A DNA stretch of 26,745 bases. It comes from DATLFP01 sp035540955. Lineage in GTDB: Bacteria; Actinomycetota; Acidimicrobiia; Acidimicrobiales; CADCSY01. The stretch's first letter is position 1; each line of letters begins with the position of its first letter. Made by a program: the position numbers and the translations under genes. This document shows positions 14,767-22,869 of this stretch, one piece after another. A model generated the notes under the pieces. That model was not told the origin of the DNA, did no database searches, and was given only the letters and a program-made list of their open reading frames with translations. The DNA lies in the NCBI GenBank assembly GCA_035540955.1, contig DATLFP010000104.1, positions 1 to 26,745 on the forward strand, read 5' to 3'.

Positions 14767-15440
14767 GTCAGCGGCTCGGGCCGCGTGGTGAGATGCAGGC
14801 CGAGGTGGGCGGTGTCGTTGTAGCGGCGCACGATCCACGCGTCGCCGAGCACCACCAGGTGGGAGATCGAGCCGTTGTCGGAGCCGTTGAACGCGAACGG
14901 CCGGCCGCCGGTGGCCATGCCGAGGATCTCGCCCATCGTCCCGCCGTGGGAGACGACCACCACGCACTCGTCCGCGTGCCGCTCCGCGATGCGAATGATG
15001 CCCCGGCGCACCCGCTCGCGGAAGCGGTCGGCGGGCTCGGCCCCGGGGATGACGTCCCAGCGCTGCTCGAGCCGCATCCGCTGGGCGATCGGGTGGCCCT
15101 CGGCCACGTGCTTCCGGAAGACGCCGCCCTCCCACTCGCCGAGGTGCACCTCCCGCAGGTCCGGCTCGACGACCGGCGTGAACCCGAGCTTGTCGGCCAG
15201 CGGCGCCGCGGTCTGGTGGGTGCGGGTCAGGGTGGTGACGTAGATGGCGCTGATGTCCTCGTGCTGCAGCCGATCGGCGACGGCCGCCGCCTGGCGGTGT
15301 CCCTCGGGGTGCAGCGGCGGGTCACCCTGACCGTCGACGAGCGGGAACGGCTGCCCCTCGACGGCGGCCGCCGACTCGCCATGGCGCACGAGGAAGATCT
15401 CGGCCGCCCCCGGCGGCCGCGCAAACCGGTGTTGACGCAC
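14763..15440 (-). CDS. Histidine phosphatase family protein
   Basis: A 225-residue phosphoglycerate-mutase-like phosphatase. The nucleophile motif LVRHGES places His20 as the phospho-acceptor, DRLQHEDISAIYVTTLTRTHQTAAPLA is the usual second block, and SHGGTMGEIL (His165) supplies the second histidine. EVHLGEWEGG gives the general-acid glutamate region. The frame runs open far upstream (to 16241), but GTG 15440 is preferred: GAGGAT lies at good spacing and a terminator-like hairpin sits directly upstream. It probably removes phosphate from a small metabolite in the cytoplasm. A role beside the APH kinases in phosphate-ester handling is conceivable but not shown. Confidence 0.9.
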   Translation of the reverse strand: MRQHRFARPPGAAEIFLVRHGESAAAVEGQPFPLVDGQGDPPLHPEGHRQAAAVADRLQHEDISAIYVTTLTRTHQTAAPLADKLGFTPVVEPDLREVHLGEWEGGVFRKHVAEGHPIAQRMRLEQRWDVIPGAEPADRFRERVRRGIIRIAERHADECVVVVSHGGTMGEILGMATGGRPFAFNGSDNGSISHLVVLGDAWIVRRYNDTAHLGLHLTTRPEPLT

Positions 15441-15453
15441 GCCGCATCCTCGC

Positions 15454-15500
15454 GTCTTGTGGCGCTTCCTGTCGTCCAGCGAAAGGAAGCGCCACGAGAC
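15454..15500 (-). terminator. Hairpin after the APH/DUF6285 kinase gene
   Basis: Arms 15454-15470 and 15484-15500 pair over 17 bp with one mismatch and a 13-base loop. On the minus strand the stem begins 2 bases after the kinase stop codon, so it probably ends that operon before the phosphatase gene. No T-tract is present. The TTGTGGCGCT arm resembles hairpins at 8375 and 25431. Confidence 0.65.
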
Positions 15501-15502
15501 AG

Positions 15503-16738
15503 TCAGCGCGTGAGGTGCTTGGGGTTGGCGACCGACAGCCGGTGGCGGACGGTGCGGGCGAGGGAGGCCCAGTCGCTCCCGCCGCTGTCCGCCGGCGCCG
15601 GCTCGGCGAGCTCGCGCTCGACGATGGCCACCACGTTGGCCGCCACCCGGGCGTGGAACTGCAGCCGGCCCTCGGTGTGGACCATCACGTCGTCGGTGAG
15701 GAACTCCCGCAGCGCCTCCAGCAGCTCGCGTGCCGTCGGCCGGCCGTGGACGCCCGGCGTGTCGAGCGCCGGCATCGGCGCCTCTTCGGCCCGGGCCGCC
15801 GCCCACTCCTCGGGGGCCAAGAGCTCGACGAGGTCCCACTCCTGCTCGCACACCCGTCGACCGATGGCGGCCAGCTCCACCGACCGCACCTGCCCGGTGA
15901 GGTGCACCGACGCCTGGCCCATGCAGCCGATGCCCCACTTGAGGGTGTTCATCACGAGCCACCAGTGAAAGGCGTCGCGGTCGACGGCCCGCCCGGAGAC
16001 CGACTCGTACGCGGTGAACAGGTCGTCGAGCTCGCCCACGCCCGCCACCGGCAGGGGTGAGCCGAACCGCCACGCCTTCACGCACAGCCATCCGAGGTCC
16101 TCGAGGGGATCGCCGAGGTGCACCAGCTCCCAGTCGATGGCGGCCGCCAACCCCGACCCGTCGACGATCACGTTGCCGAGGCGGAGGTCGCCGTGGACGA
16201 TCACCCGCTCGGTCGACGCCGGACGGTTCGCCGCCAGCCACTCGTACGCCTTGTCGAAGGTCGGGGAGTGGTCGTCCATCGCCTGGTACCGCTCCCAGTA
16301 CTGAGCGAGGGTGTCGACCTCGGCGAGCCCCGGCACCTCGGCGGGGTCGAGTGCGTGGAGCCCGGCGAGGAACTCCCCGAGCTGGCCGGCAAGGACGTTC
16401 CGGGCCTTTGCGTAGGTGTCGTCGCGGAGGATGCGCCGCGCCAGGGTCTCACCGGGCACCCGCGCCATCACGAGACCGGCCGTCCCCAGCAGCGTCCCGT
16501 CGTCGTCGAGGAGCACCTCCGGCACCCGCAGCCCGGCGCGGCCGCAGGCCCGCATGGCGTCGGCCTCGAGGCGCATGGAGCCGGGCACGCCCGGCCGGCC
16601 GGGCGGGTCGCGGCGCAGGATCAGCTCGCGCCCGTCGGCGGTGAACGACCACGTCTCCCGGGACGCGCCCCCCGACAGCCGCGCCAGGTCCTCGATGCGG
16701 GCGCCGGGCAGGACCCGGGTCAGCGCCTCAGATGCCAA
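15503..16738 (-). CDS. APH-type phosphotransferase with C-terminal DUF6285-like region
   Basis: A 411-residue protein. Residues 1-300 form an APH kinase of the ACAD10/LvaA type: LSGGASRETWSF, LILRRDPPG, catalytic VHGDLRLGN (H182, D184, N189) and IDWELVHLGDPLEDLGWL (D202). The last ~85 residues (PTARELLEALREFLTDD and FHARVAANVVAIVERELA) resemble the DUF6285 domain, which I recall as usually encoded by a separate gene next to such kinases; here the two appear fused. TTG 16738 is used because no ATG or GTG fits the conserved N-terminus, and it overlaps the upstream gene by 11 bases. It probably phosphorylates a hydroxyl group on an acyl-CoA or similar compound. It is co-transcribed with the CrtC-like gene. 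Confidence 0.88.
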   Translation of the reverse strand: MASEALTRVLPGARIEDLARLSGGASRETWSFTADGRELILRRDPPGRPGVPGSMRLEADAMRACGRAGLRVPEVLLDDDGTLLGTAGLVMARVPGETLARRILRDDTYAKARNVLAGQLGEFLAGLHALDPAEVPGLAEVDTLAQYWERYQAMDDHSPTFDKAYEWLAANRPASTERVIVHGDLRLGNVIVDGSGLAAAIDWELVHLGDPLEDLGWLCVKAWRFGSPLPVAGVGELDDLFTAYESVSGRAVDRDAFHWWLVMNTLKWGIGCMGQASVHLTGQVRSVELAAIGRRVCEQEWDLVELLAPEEWAAARAEEAPMPALDTPGVHGRPTARELLEALREFLTDDVMVHTEGRLQFHARVAANVVAIVERELAEPAPADSGGSDWASLARTVRHRLSVANPKHLTR

Positions 16739-17756
16739 CCTCGGTCCCCACCGGCGTGTCGTCGACGATCTGGTCGAGGTACTCCGAGAGCCCGGCCCCC
16801 TCCAGGTCCTCGTAGCGCCACCGGGTCATCCCCTCGGTGATGCGGGTGACCATCCCCTCGCGGCGGTTGCGCAGCGGGATGTTCGACCAGACGTCGCCCT
16901 CGACGTCGTAGACGTGGTCGTCGGTGGTGACCTGCAACTTGTTCGAGCGGGGGAACCACTCCTTGTCGTAGTCGGAGGTGAGCTCGACGTTGCGGATCGG
17001 GACCCAGCGGTCGTCGCCGTAGCGGACCTTGTCGTAGAGGAACCCGTGGACGTTCTTCTGGTCGGAACCCTCCGATCCGGCGATGGTGCAGGCGAACCCG
17101 AGGTCGGGCCCGAGGTTCACCGTGAGCCACCGGTACCACCAGATGTTCTGCCAGTAGCGCGGGCCCCACGAGTGATCGCGCAAGCCCAACCCGTCGGTGA
17201 TGTCGAAGGTCTCGTCGCCGACCCTCACGGTGCCGACGCTGCGCATGTGCTGTTCGGTGTGGCCGCGGGCGAACATCTTCTCCGGGTCGAGGTCGGGCTT
17301 CTGCTCGCCCTCCTCCCACTCGGGCTCGCCGCCCTGGGCGGGGCCGACGGCGGTGAGGTGCAGGTCGATCGAGCACTCGACGTGCGGGTTGTTGGTGAAC
17401 GCCTCGCGCGGCTCGGCCATGTCGCGGGGCTCGGCCAGCACGCACACCTTGCCCTCGTAGGTGATGCGGTGCTCCGCGTAGGGCTCGAGCACCTCGAACT
17501 TGAGACCGCCGGCGTTGTGCTCGGCGTTGGTCGTGATCTTGGGCCGCTTGAACTGGAAGCCGACCCGGCCGTCGGGGAGGTAGAGGCAGATGGTGAGCTC
17601 GGCGTAGCCCTCGTTGACGCGGTTGCCCATCCGAACCCAGCCGCCCATGGCGGACTTCGCGTCGAACCAGTTGTAGTAGCGGCTCTCGTTGTAGTTCGAG
17701 GCCGACTCCGGCTCGTGCATGTAGTCGTCTTCGGGGAGCCTGCGCATCTTCACCAT
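16728..17756 (-). CDS. CrtC/AttH-like beta-barrel protein (DUF7064/7065 type)
   Basis: A 342-residue soluble protein of uncertain function. The marker LGLRDHSWGPRYWQNIWWYRW (about 190-210) is characteristic of a family related to hydroxyneurosporene synthase CrtC and AttH, which fold as two lipocalin-like barrels and bind hydrophobic ligands. The N-terminal half contains ELTICLYLPDGRVGFQFKRP and the C-terminal half NVELTSDYDKEWFPRSNKLQV, both beta-rich. There is no signal peptide. ATG 17756 lies 7 bases after TAGTGT, giving a leaderless promoter, with operator site 3 just upstream. It overlaps the kinase gene downstream. In this context it may hydrate or carry a lipid or terpenoid substrate; this is inference. 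Confidence 0.75.
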   Translation of the reverse strand: MVKMRRLPEDDYMHEPESASNYNESRYYNWFDAKSAMGGWVRMGNRVNEGYAELTICLYLPDGRVGFQFKRPKITTNAEHNAGGLKFEVLEPYAEHRITYEGKVCVLAEPRDMAEPREAFTNNPHVECSIDLHLTAVGPAQGGEPEWEEGEQKPDLDPEKMFARGHTEQHMRSVGTVRVGDETFDITDGLGLRDHSWGPRYWQNIWWYRWLTVNLGPDLGFACTIAGSEGSDQKNVHGFLYDKVRYGDDRWVPIRNVELTSDYDKEWFPRSNKLQVTTDDHVYDVEGDVWSNIPLRNRREGMVTRITEGMTRWRYEDLEGAGLSEYLDQIVDDTPVGTEVGI

Positions 17757-17763
17757 GCGGCGG

Positions 17764-17810
17764 ACACTAGCCAGGAAACTGAGCGAGCGTTCAGGGGAAC
17801 CGCATAGGGT
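17764..17810. promoter_or_regulatory. Symmetric divergent leaderless promoters around operator site 3
   Basis: CTGAGCGAGCGTTCAG (17779-17794) lies midway between the minus-strand -10 box TAGTGT (17769-17764, 7 bases before ATG 17756) and the plus-strand box TAGGGT (17805-17810, 6 bases before ATG 17817). The gaps from operator to the boxes are 9 and 10 bases. One bound dimer would cover both promoter spacers. Confidence 0.7.
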
Positions 17811-17816
17811 CGGCGC

Positions 17817-18626
17817 ATGCCGTCGTACGAGCAGATCACGCGGGAGCAGCGGGACGAGATCGTCCTGCTCACCATGAACCGCCCCGACAAGCTCAACGCC
17901 TGGACGCCGACGATGAGCGCCGAGCTCACCGACGCCATCGAGGCCGCCGACGCCGACTCCTCGGTGGGGGCGGTCGTGGTCACGGGCGCCGGTCGCGGCT
18001 TCTGTGCCGGGGCCGACATCTCCGCCGTGTTCGACGCGCAGATCCAGGGTGACGCTCCCGGGGTGCAGGGGGGTCCCCGCAACAGCGCATCACGGCCTGG
18101 CCGGGCGCGGGACTGGATCGAGCTGATCCGCTCGACCAAGCCGATCGTCGCCGCGGTGAACGGTCCGTCGATCGGGGTGGGGCTCACGATGATCCTTCCC
18201 TTCGACCGGATCGTCGTGGCCGAGTCGGCCAAGCTCAGCGTGCGGTTCGTGAAGATGGGCCTCGTGCCCGAGCTGGCATCGTCATCGTTCCTGCCCCAGC
18301 GGTGCGGCCTCGGCGCGGCGTCGGACCTGATGCTGTCCGGGCGGACGGTGCTCGGTCCCGAGGCGGTGGCGCTCGGTCTGGCCGACGAGTGCGTGGCCGA
18401 GGACGCCGTGCTCGACACCGCCATCGAGCGCGCTCGCTCCTACGCCGAGAACCCCACCCCGCAGCTCCGGTGGATCAAGTACCTGCTCTCGCAGAACGCC
18501 AACGAGACCGACACCGCCGTCGTGCAGCAGCGCGAGGTGGCGATGCTCCAGCAGGCCTATGCGTCGGCCGAGCACAGGGAAGCGGTCGCTGCGTTCATGG
18601 AGAAGCGCAAGCCCGTCTTCCGGTAG
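17817..18626 (+). CDS. Enoyl-CoA hydratase/isomerase family protein
   Basis: A 269-residue crotonase-fold protein. The two oxyanion-hole segments are GRGFCAGADI (about 59-68) and AVNGPSIGVGLT (113-124), and Glu152 in MGLVPELASSSFLP matches the second catalytic glutamate of hydratases. The N-terminal MNRPDKLNAW and the C-terminal AFMEKRKPVF are also typical. It probably hydrates a trans-2-enoyl-CoA in beta-oxidation, or isomerises a 3-enoyl-CoA. Transcription appears leaderless from TAGGGT (17805-17810), under operator site 3 shared with the divergent CrtC-like/kinase operon. It ends 12 bases from the convergent transporter gene. Confidence 0.94.
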   Translation: MPSYEQITREQRDEIVLLTMNRPDKLNAWTPTMSAELTDAIEAADADSSVGAVVVTGAGRGFCAGADISAVFDAQIQGDAPGVQGGPRNSASRPGRARDWIELIRSTKPIVAAVNGPSIGVGLTMILPFDRIVVAESAKLSVRFVKMGLVPELASSSFLPQRCGLGAASDLMLSGRTVLGPEAVALGLADECVAEDAVLDTAIERARSYAENPTPQLRWIKYLLSQNANETDTAVVQQREVAMLQQAYASAEHREAVAAFMEKRKPVFR

Positions 18627-18638
18627 CGCGCCCGACGG

Positions 18639-20081
18639 TCAGCCGTTGTCCTCGATGTAGCGGTCGAGGGCGCGCTGGATCTCCCGGTCGGCGGCGGTGA
18701 CGACGGCGTCGACCGAGTCGCCGCGCAGCACGAGCCGGTCGAGGGAGTTCTTGATCGCCTCCGAGTACGCCCGGTACGGCCCGATCTGGGGGCCGGGCCG
18801 GGCGGGGTCGACGGTGAGCAGCTGGTCGTAGGACACCTTCAGCATCCGGCCCGCGAGGTCGTCGACCCAGTACGCCGCGACTTCGGGCGCCCCCACCGCT
18901 GCCTGCGTCGTCGGCAGGTACGACCCGACCAGGTGCCACGCGACCTGGCTCTCGGTCTCCCACATGAACCGCATGAACGCCCACGCTGCCGCCTGCACCT
19001 CGGGCGCCGGCGTGTTGGTGAGGAAGAACGCGCCGCCCGACACCCGAACCTGGCCGGGCTCGCGCAGCCCCGGGAACGGTCCCGCCGCCGGTGCGATCAC
19101 CGAGGGGTCGGCCGAGCCCAGGTCGATGTCGTCGCTACCGCCGGCCAGCACCGCCTTGATGGTCGTGGCCGCGGTGCTCGTCTCGATCAGCATCGAGCTG
19201 TTCTGCTGGGCGACGGCCAGGTACTGGTTGATCTGACCGGCGGTGGCCGAGTGGCCCTCGAGCAGCCCCTCGGCCGCCATCTCCTCGATCCACGTGTAGA
19301 GCTCGCGCGTCAGCTCGTTGTCGAAGGTCGACTCGGTGGCGAGGCCGGTCCGCCCGTTGTCCTCGTTCACGACCGACCCCCCGGCGCCGTTGATCCACGA
19401 CTCCACGAACCACGAGTTGAGGATGTACGAGAGCGGGGCCCGGATGCCGGACGCCTTCAGCGCTCGCGCCGCCTCCCGCAGCTCCTCGAGGGTGTGCGGC
19501 GGCGACTCCGGGTCGAGACCGGCCTGCCGGAAGTGGTTCTGGTTGTAGTAGAGGATCGGCTCGCTGACGTTGGTGTAGCCCGGCCAGTACACGCCGTCGG
19601 CGGTGTAGTAGTTGCGCACCGCCGGCAGCTGACCGGAGGCGAAGCCATCGGCCTTCTCGCACGCCTCGGCCGGCAGGATCACGCCACTGTCGACGAGCTG
19701 GCGCAGCGAGGTGTCCTCGAGGTACACGAGGGGCGGGAGCTGGCGGCTCGGGATGGCCGCGACGAACTTGCGGAGCACCTCGTCGTAGGAGACGCCCTGG
19801 TTGCGGACGAGGACGCGCACGCGGTCCTGGCTCTGGTTGAAGCGGGCGGCGAGCTGGTCGAGGTTGTTCTCCGACTCCGAACCCAGGCCGTGCCACAGCT
19901 CGACGTCGACCACGCCGTCGGCGTCGTCGAGCGCGCCCACCGGGCAGTCGGGGAGAACGGGGCCTTCGTCGCCGGTCACGGGAGGGGCCGTCTGGTCCGG
20001 CGCGCTGCTCTCGTCGCGGACGCCGCACGCGGCGGCAAGCGCCACGACGGCGAGCGCGGCGACGGCTCCTCTCACCCTCAT
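18639..20081 (-). CDS. Extracellular solute-binding lipoprotein of a CUT1 sugar ABC importer
   Basis: A 480-residue family 1 solute-binding protein. It begins with a short signal sequence and lipobox (ALAAACG, Cys19), so it should be anchored to the outer face of the membrane. VDVELWHGLGSESENNLDQLAARFNQSQ and VLVRNQGVSYDEVLRKFVAAIPS are the typical first lobe of UgpB/MalE-like proteins. YWPGYTNVSEPILYYNQNHFRQAGLDPESPPHTLEEL is the standard hinge region. ATG 20081 overlaps the stop of the permease gene by 4 bases (ATGA). It is the last gene of the operon. Ligand specificity is not readable; a glycerol-phosphate, oligosaccharide or polyol is possible. Confidence 0.92.
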   Translation of the reverse strand: MRVRGAVAALAVVALAAACGVRDESSAPDQTAPPVTGDEGPVLPDCPVGALDDADGVVDVELWHGLGSESENNLDQLAARFNQSQDRVRVLVRNQGVSYDEVLRKFVAAIPSRQLPPLVYLEDTSLRQLVDSGVILPAEACEKADGFASGQLPAVRNYYTADGVYWPGYTNVSEPILYYNQNHFRQAGLDPESPPHTLEELREAARALKASGIRAPLSYILNSWFVESWINGAGGSVVNEDNGRTGLATESTFDNELTRELYTWIEEMAAEGLLEGHSATAGQINQYLAVAQQNSSMLIETSTAATTIKAVLAGGSDDIDLGSADPSVIAPAAGPFPGLREPGQVRVSGGAFFLTNTPAPEVQAAAWAFMRFMWETESQVAWHLVGSYLPTTQAAVGAPEVAAYWVDDLAGRMLKVSYDQLLTVDPARPGPQIGPYRAYSEAIKNSLDRLVLRGDSVDAVVTAADREIQRALDRYIEDNG

Positions 20082-20920
20082 CCCTTCACCGCCCCGGCGG
20101 TGAGGCCGCGCACGATCTGGCGTTGGAACAGGATCAGCACGATCACGATCGGCACGGCGGCGATGACGGCACCGGCGACCGGCACGTTCGACTGCTCGAT
20201 CCGGCTGGTCAGGCCCCGCAGCGCGATCTGGACGGTCGCCCAGCTCTCGGCGTCGGTGATGATCGCCCGCGGCCACAGGTACTGGTTGAACGCCCCCATG
20301 AACGAGATGACCGAGAACGACGCGATCACGGGCCGGGTCAGCGGCACCGCGAAGCGCACGAGGAACTGCAGGTGGCTCCAGCCCTCGAGCCGGGCGGCGT
20401 CGCGGATCTCGCTCGGGATCCCGAGGAACCCCTGGCGGATCAGGAACGTGCCGAAGGCCGCCGCCGCGAACGGCATGATGAGGCCCTGGTAGCTGTCGAA
20501 CCAGCCGAGGTCGCGCATCGTGTGCAGGTTGGGAAGCAGCGTCACCTCGAGGGGCAGCAGCAGGGTGGCCATGAACACCGCGAACAGGACCCGCTTGAAC
20601 GGGAAGCGGAGGAACGCGAACGCGTAGGCGGCGAGCACCGACGTGGTGACCTGGAGGGTCGTGATGCCGACGGTGACCACGAGGCTGCGCACCAGTGCGC
20701 CGCCGAGGTTGCCGCGCTCCCACGCCTGGGAGAACCCGTCGAAGCGCACGCCCTGCGGGGTGAGCACCGACGACGTGAAGGCCTTCGTCGGGTCGGAGAT
20801 CGCCCGCACGAGCAGGAAGTAGATCGGGGCGAGCACCAGCACCGACAACGTGGTGAGCAGGAGGTACCACGCGAGGGCGCGCCCCCGCGACATGCGCTGT
20901 CCGCTCACGTCAGCTGCCAT
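20078..20920 (-). CDS. Carbohydrate ABC transporter permease (UgpE/MalG-like)
   Basis: A 280-residue inner-membrane permease with about six hydrophobic helices, the first at WYLLLTTLSVLVLAPIYFLL. The cytoplasmic coupling loop reads EIRDAARLEGWSHLQFLVRFAVPLTRP, the EAA motif in the form that docks on MalK-type ATPases. GWFDSYQGLIMPFAAAAFGTFLIRQGF is characteristic of the MalG/UgpE subfamily. ATG 20920 overlaps the first permease gene by 11 bases, and its own stop overlaps the binding-protein start. Together with its partner it forms the translocation pore. Confidence 0.94.
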   Translation of the reverse strand: MAADVSGQRMSRGRALAWYLLLTTLSVLVLAPIYFLLVRAISDPTKAFTSSVLTPQGVRFDGFSQAWERGNLGGALVRSLVVTVGITTLQVTTSVLAAYAFAFLRFPFKRVLFAVFMATLLLPLEVTLLPNLHTMRDLGWFDSYQGLIMPFAAAAFGTFLIRQGFLGIPSEIRDAARLEGWSHLQFLVRFAVPLTRPVIASFSVISFMGAFNQYLWPRAIITDAESWATVQIALRGLTSRIEQSNVPVAGAVIAAVPIVIVLILFQRQIVRGLTAGAVKG

Positions 20921-21812
20921 AGTGCACCCGCCGTTCGAGCAGGAGGAACTGGCCGAGGGTCACGAGGAACGTCACCCCGAACAGGCCGACCGACAGCACC
21001 GCTCCCTCGCCGAGCAGGTCCGGTGTCTGCCGCTCGAAGATCTTGTAGACGAGCGTCTCGGTCGACCGTGCCGGGCCGCCGCTCGTGAGCAGCTCGATCG
21101 GCGCGAACGCCTGCAGGGCGAAGATCACGAGCACGACGACGAGGAACAGCAGCACCGGGCTGATCATCGGGAGGGTGATGCGGAAGAACCGGCGCACGGG
21201 TCCGTAGCCGTCGAGGGTGGCCGCCTCCTCGACCTCCTGGGGAATGGCCTGCAGGCCGGCGAGCACGATGACGAACGAGAGCCCGAGGTTCTGCCAGATC
21301 GCCGACAGCGACACGCCGAACATCGCGGTGGAGGGGTTCTCGAGGATGGCCTGGCTGCCGAATCCCGGCACCCCGCCCTGATAGACGCCGATCTGCTGGT
21401 TGATGAGCACGAGGAACACGACGGAGGCCACGGCCGTCGACGTCGCGATCGTCGAGGAGAAGATCGTCTGGAACACCTTGATGCCCCGCAGCCGGCGGTT
21501 GGCGGCGACCGCCAGCACGGTGCCGAGGACCAGGCCCGCCGGCACGGTGAACAGCACGAACTGCATGCTGTGCCACAGCCCGTCGCGGAACTCGTTGCCG
21601 GCCAGGACATCGCCGTACTGCTCCCAGCCCACCCACCGGAGGTTCGTGCCCGAGGCATTGTTCCGGTAGAGGCCCCGCAGGATCAGCTGCTGGAACGGGT
21701 AGAAGGAGAACGCCCAGAAGACCACGAGCGACGGCGCGATGAACGCGAGCGCGGTGAGCGCTTCGCGCAGCCGACCGGAGTCGGAGACGGTTGCCTCCTG
21801 GCGGGCGATCAC
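20910..21812 (-). CDS. Carbohydrate ABC transporter permease (UgpA/MalF-like)
   Basis: A 300-residue inner-membrane permease with about six helices, beginning at ALTALAFIAPSLVVFWAFSFYPF. The coupling loop is EVEEAATLDGYGPVRRFFRITLPMISP, a clear EAA motif. GWEQYGDVLAGNEFRDGLWHSMQF is the usual periplasmic segment of the MalF/UgpA type. GTG 21812 is preferred because GTGA overlaps the ATPase stop codon; the frame is open to 21980 but that part lies within the ATPase gene. An AGGAGG motif (about 21793-21798) lies just inside the coding region with no ATG or GTG after it, so it does not mark a start. Confidence 0.93.
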   Translation of the reverse strand: MIARQEATVSDSGRLREALTALAFIAPSLVVFWAFSFYPFQQLILRGLYRNNASGTNLRWVGWEQYGDVLAGNEFRDGLWHSMQFVLFTVPAGLVLGTVLAVAANRRLRGIKVFQTIFSSTIATSTAVASVVFLVLINQQIGVYQGGVPGFGSQAILENPSTAMFGVSLSAIWQNLGLSFVIVLAGLQAIPQEVEEAATLDGYGPVRRFFRITLPMISPVLLFLVVVLVIFALQAFAPIELLTSGGPARSTETLVYKIFERQTPDLLGEGAVLSVGLFGVTFLVTLGQFLLLERRVHYGS

Positions 21813-22804
21813 GTGCGCAGACCGGTGGTGGCGTCGAAGCGGTGCACGCGAGCTGGGTCGGCGGCGAGGCGGATCGGCGCGCCCGGAGCAGGCGGCTCGA
21901 ACCCGCTCGGCAGGCGTACCATCCAGTCGGTCGGCGCGCCCTCGATGGTCACGCGCAGGATCGCCTCGTGACCGAGCCACTCTGTCTGGTGCACCCTGCC
22001 GGCGTACTCCCCGGCGTCGCTGATGCTCAGGTGCTCGGGCCGCACGCCGACGATGGCGCCGGCGTCGGCGGGATCGGGCGCAACGTTCATCGGTGGCGTG
22101 CCGATGAACCCGGCGACGAAGAGATCAGCCGGGGTGTCGTACACCTCGCGCGACGTGCCGACCTGTCGAAGCCGCCCGTCGCTCATCACCGCGATCCGGT
22201 CGGCCATCGTCATCGCCTCGACCTGGTCGTGGGTCACGTACACGAAGGTGGTGCCGAGCCGACGGTGGAGGTCGACGAGCTCGGCGCGGGTCTGCGTGCG
22301 CAGCTTGGCATCGAGGTTCGACAGCGGCTCGTCCATGAGGAACACCGCGGGTCGGGAGACGACGGCTCGGGCGAGGGCGACGCGCTGGCGCTGCCCGCCG
22401 GAGAGCTCGCCCGGCTTGCGGTCGAGGTAGGGCTCGAGACCGAGCATGCGAGCGGCCTCCGCGAGGCGGGTCTTGCGCTCGGCGGTCGCCACCTTTCGGT
22501 TGAGCAACGGTGACTCGATGTTCTTCGCCACGCTCATGTGCGGGTAGAGCGCGTAGCTCTGGAACACGAGCGAGACGTCGCGCTTGGCCGGGATCACGCC
22601 GTTGACGACCCGGTCACCGATCCGCAGCGACCCCTCGGTGATCGACTCCAGCCCGGCGATCATCCGCAGGGCGGTGCTCTTGCCGCATCCGGAGGGTCCG
22701 AGCAGCACCATGAACTCGCCGTCGGCGACGTCGAGGTCGAGGTCGTCGACCGCGGTGACGTCGCCGTACCGCTTGGTCACCCCCGTGAAGGTCACGCTCG
22801 CCAC
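21809..22804 (-). CDS. Sugar ABC transporter ATP-binding protein (MalK/UgpC-like)
   Basis: A 331-residue ABC ATPase that powers the importer at the inner membrane face. Walker A is GPSGCGKST (36-44), the Q-loop VFQSYALYPHMSV (80-92), the signature LSGGQRQRVALARA (134-147), Walker B VFLMDEPLSNLD (154-165) and the switch histidine VTHDQVEAMTM (190-200). A C-terminal TOBE-like domain with VGVRPEHLSI follows; it is somewhat shorter than in MalK (about 370 residues). GTG 22804 lies 7 bases after TAGCGT, a leaderless promoter. It is the first gene of the operon, while many sugar importers begin with the binding protein. Confidence 0.95.
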   Translation of the reverse strand: MASVTFTGVTKRYGDVTAVDDLDLDVADGEFMVLLGPSGCGKSTALRMIAGLESITEGSLRIGDRVVNGVIPAKRDVSLVFQSYALYPHMSVAKNIESPLLNRKVATAERKTRLAEAARMLGLEPYLDRKPGELSGGQRQRVALARAVVSRPAVFLMDEPLSNLDAKLRTQTRAELVDLHRRLGTTFVYVTHDQVEAMTMADRIAVMSDGRLRQVGTSREVYDTPADLFVAGFIGTPPMNVAPDPADAGAIVGVRPEHLSISDAGEYAGRVHQTEWLGHEAILRVTIEGAPTDWMVRLPSGFEPPAPGAPIRLAADPARVHRFDATTGLRT

Positions 22805-22811
22805 GGAGCGC

Positions 22812-22817
22812 ACGCTA
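22812..22817 (-). promoter_or_regulatory. -10 box of a leaderless promoter for the ABC operon
   Basis: TAGCGT on the minus strand lies 7 bases before GTG 22804. It matches the TANNNT-plus-6-or-7-bases pattern of the other leaderless genes here. No copy of the 16-bp operator motif is seen next to it. No clear -35 box is visible. Confidence 0.5.
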
Positions 22818-22869
22818 GGGGCGGATGGTCTCCGCGTCGCGTCAAGGCGACGCGGGGCGCGGGGAGGGT

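Noticed and set aside
15441..16241. Upstream extension of the histidine phosphatase frame
   Set aside because: The extension passes through the hairpin at 15454-15500 and the kinase gene in the wrong frame; the family N-terminus begins near residue 14 of the GTG 15440 protein.
21793..21798. AGGAGG as the ribosome site of the first permease gene
   Set aside because: The codon at the right distance is GTC, not a normal start; the GTG that overlaps the ATPase stop fits operon style better.
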